A stretch of 64,000 nt of DNA from positions 85,898,142 to 85,962,141 of the forward strand of contig CM049306.1 in assembly GCA_026874595.1 (NCBI GenBank). Reading direction: 5' to 3'. Under the pieces are notes generated by a model, which was not told the DNA's origin, made no database searches, and saw only the letters and a program-made list of their open reading frames with translations. Position 1 is the stretch's first letter, and each line of letters opens with the position of its first letter. The translations under genes were made by a program, and so were the position numbers. Source of the stretch: Sipunculus nudus (lineage: Eukaryota; Annelida; Sipuncula; Golfingiida; Sipunculidae). Of this stretch, positions 62,313 through 64,000 are shown piece after piece.

Positions 62313-62830
62313 ACAAGAGCACCACAAGGGTGCATAATAAATATGCCTGGTGTATGTTTTGTGACCTCTGACCTCATTAAATGTGTGAATTTTGTGTAAT
62401 TCAGGGAGAAACTCTCTTGGTTCATATTTAGAATGAGTTCCATGAAAATCCATCAGATTTTTGCCAAGTCATCAAATTCCAGCAAAGTATGGTTACCTCT
62501 GACCTCATTAAATATGCATGAATTTTTCCAGAAATCAAATTTAGGTCAGATATTATACTGGTTTTTAATTTTATCGAGTTCAGCAAAGTCCATCATATTC
62601 CTGGTATGTTATTATGGGGCCAAATCAGCTTGGTGACCTCTGACATGAAAAAATATGCATGGATTTTCCTATATAATCAATTTGGGATGAGATCATCTAT
62701 TGGTAAGAAGTTATGGTGAGTTTCGTGAAAATCAGTCACATCCCTGGTAAGTTATGTGGCCACATAAATGTCAAGGACCTTGGGCATACCATAATGTCCC
62801 ACAATATATGATAAAAAAATCAAAACAAAT
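62313..62830 (+). repeat. AGGTCA-DR1-bearing dispersed repeat, uninterrupted copy
   Basis: Head 'acaagagcaccacaagggtg', then ~140-bp units with 'gacctctgacctcattaaat' (62361, 62489, 62630). Provides the empty-site version of the MITE-interrupted copy at 29778-30600. Confidence 0.7.
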
Positions 62831-63106
62831 AAGCTGTAAGTGCTGGGTAGACTGGGACATCATTCACATAGGCTATGATTAGGACACTACCAATAGCTAT
62901 GTCCAGTTACACAGTCTGACATCTAAAAGATCTATTGCTGCAGCACTGAGCAACAAACATACCAGGTACAACTCTGTCAATTAGTGTCTGAAATACATCT
63001 ACTAGTTTATTTGTGGTAAATACTGCAGGTTTTTGTAAGCATCATCCACAAATAGAAAATTTTCAAAAGGAAACAATTTAATCAAGGAAAAAAATGCATA
63101 AAAATA

Positions 63107-64000
63107 GAAACAAGTGGCCCATGGGCCATGACACTCAGCTAATTTTGACTGGGTGCTCATGTTTCTTTTATTAATGTTGTACATTGTCTGTGAGAATAGC
63201 CTATGGCTAAAGTTAGTGTTGAAAAAATGGACAGAAAATAAAAATTTCAGGATTCATAGGAGACCTGCCCAGGACCACCCTGGATTTCACAATAGAGGGT
63301 TAAAAAATAGATACAATTTGTACCCTGTCTGTCTGGGTGCTCAAAATCAAGTTTCTGGTCCATTGCTAGCAGAATATAGGTCACCATGATCCAATTTCAG
63401 GTTTCCATTGAGAATTGCCAAGGATTACCCTGAATGTCAGGCTAGGGCTAATGGATACAATTTGTGCCTTCTCTGTCTGGGTGCACAAAACCATTTTTCA
63501 GCCCATAGGTCACATAATATAGGTCACCATGACCTAATTTCAGGTTTCCAAGGACACTTGACTAGTCCTCGATGAATTTTATGATAAAAGATTCCAGGCC
63601 TAATGGATACAATTTGTGCCCTGCCTGACTGTCTGGGTGCTTACATGACATCTTTTCTGATAGGTTGCAAAATATAGGTCATGGTGACCTAATTTCAGTT
63701 TTCAACAAACATTTGCCAAGGACGCCTTAAAATATTACATTTCAAGATTCTAGGCCTTACAAATACAATACCTGCTGGACTTTCTTGGTGCTCAAAATCC
63801 TTTTCTGCCTGTAGGTAACATAATGTTGGTCACCACGACCTAATTTTAAGTTTCCATGGGGATTTGCCTAGGACCTCACAGGATGTTGCATTAGAAGATT
63901 CTAGGCCTAACAGATATGATTTGTGCCCATCTTACATTCAGGAGGTTCACAATCATGTTTTCCAAGAAGATTTGCCTACAACCTTCCTAAATGTCATGTT
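63107..64000 (-). mobile_element. Helitron-like repeat with tandem 150-bp palindromic cores
   Basis: On the - strand the family tail 'catggcccatgggccacttg' is at 63112-63131. Upstream of it are at least four core monomers at ~145-150-bp spacing (palindrome centres near 63388, 63538, 63683, 63833). Perfect AGGTCAnnnTGACCT palindromes lie at 63531-63545 and 63676-63690. The head is off the right edge. Confidence 0.6.

Larger units (their letters stand above)
46140..63100 (-). repeat. Tandem array of ~2-kb units each carrying a 15-nt microexon
   Basis: The same ordered series of blocks recurs: microexon; 'gacattattttaccgtctac'; 'cagaacagggttgacctgga'; 'ctaaagatctattgctgcat'; 'ttgcgatatttgcaaaaggg'; 'aatgatgtcagatctttcaa'; 'ttttaccctgtgtaggcctt'; 'aaatactgcagatttgtgta'; 'atttcctgatcccccaccaa'; 'aatggacaatcattcattgg'; and back to the next microexon. 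Units are shortened by deletions or enlarged by insertions, so microexon spacing runs from 0.6 to 5.2 kb. Eight microexon copies are in the window; a further partial unit at about 62840-63100 suggests that the array continues to the right. Confidence 0.85.

Overview
The window looks like an animal nuclear genome, most likely a mollusc or another lophotrochozoan. The reasons are long AT-rich introns with short exons bounded by GT..AG, dense small DNA transposons, and the arrays of 'gtgaccttgacctttgacc' and 'ttagctcagctgactg' repeats that I associate with bivalve-type genomes. No bacterial, organellar or viral gene organisation is visible. Almost all long open frames in the window are chance frames in repeats or introns; the real coding sequence lies in short exons.

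Two convergent genes can be supported. On the + strand, five exons between 5310 and 20107 encode the C-terminal half (169 residues in the spliced frame) of an SLC37-family sugar-phosphate exchanger. It is closest by eye to SLC37A3, and its 5' exons lie to the left of the window. On the - strand, entering from beyond 64000 and running leftwards, is an HMGA-type AT-hook gene. An 84-nt exon (45693-45776) carries the KRPRGRPKGSKNK hook, and a 36-nt exon (36757-36792) carries a KKPRGRPRK hook. Upstream of the first hook exon lie eight copies of a 15-nt, phase-neutral microexon encoding TPDVE (once TPDIE), each with an intact AG acceptor and GTGAGC donor. They sit in a decayed tandem array of units of roughly 2 kb, spanning about 46.1-63.1 kb. 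This serial microexon array is the most striking feature of the window. The HMGA first exon (off the right edge) and the terminal exon are not identified.

Layout: 1-5.2 kb holds a Harbinger-like MITE, an inverted repeat and a decayed gag-like coiled-coil frame. 5.3-20.1 kb holds the SLC37 exons, with introns filled by Helitron-like repeats whose ~150-bp core monomers carry AGGTCAnnnTGACCT palindromes, plus a hAT-like element, a LINE tail and a MITE with a 7-bp target duplication. 20.1-25.6 kb is intergenic with degenerate tandem repeats. 25.7-27.8 kb is a possible HMGA 3' UTR. 27.8-45.7 kb is HMGA intron with microsatellites, a MITE and a LINE 3' end on the - strand. 45.7-63.1 kb is the AT-hook exon plus the microexon array, interrupted by a ~4-kb insertion with a 288-bp satellite, a 144-bp repeat array, further Helitron-like insertions and a precise 178-bp MITE. 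63.1-64 kb is another array of palindromic 150-bp monomers.

A recurring theme is that three unrelated repeat families are rich in nuclear-receptor half-sites (AGGTCA) in different geometries: inverted with spacer 3, direct with spacer 1, and direct with spacer 2.
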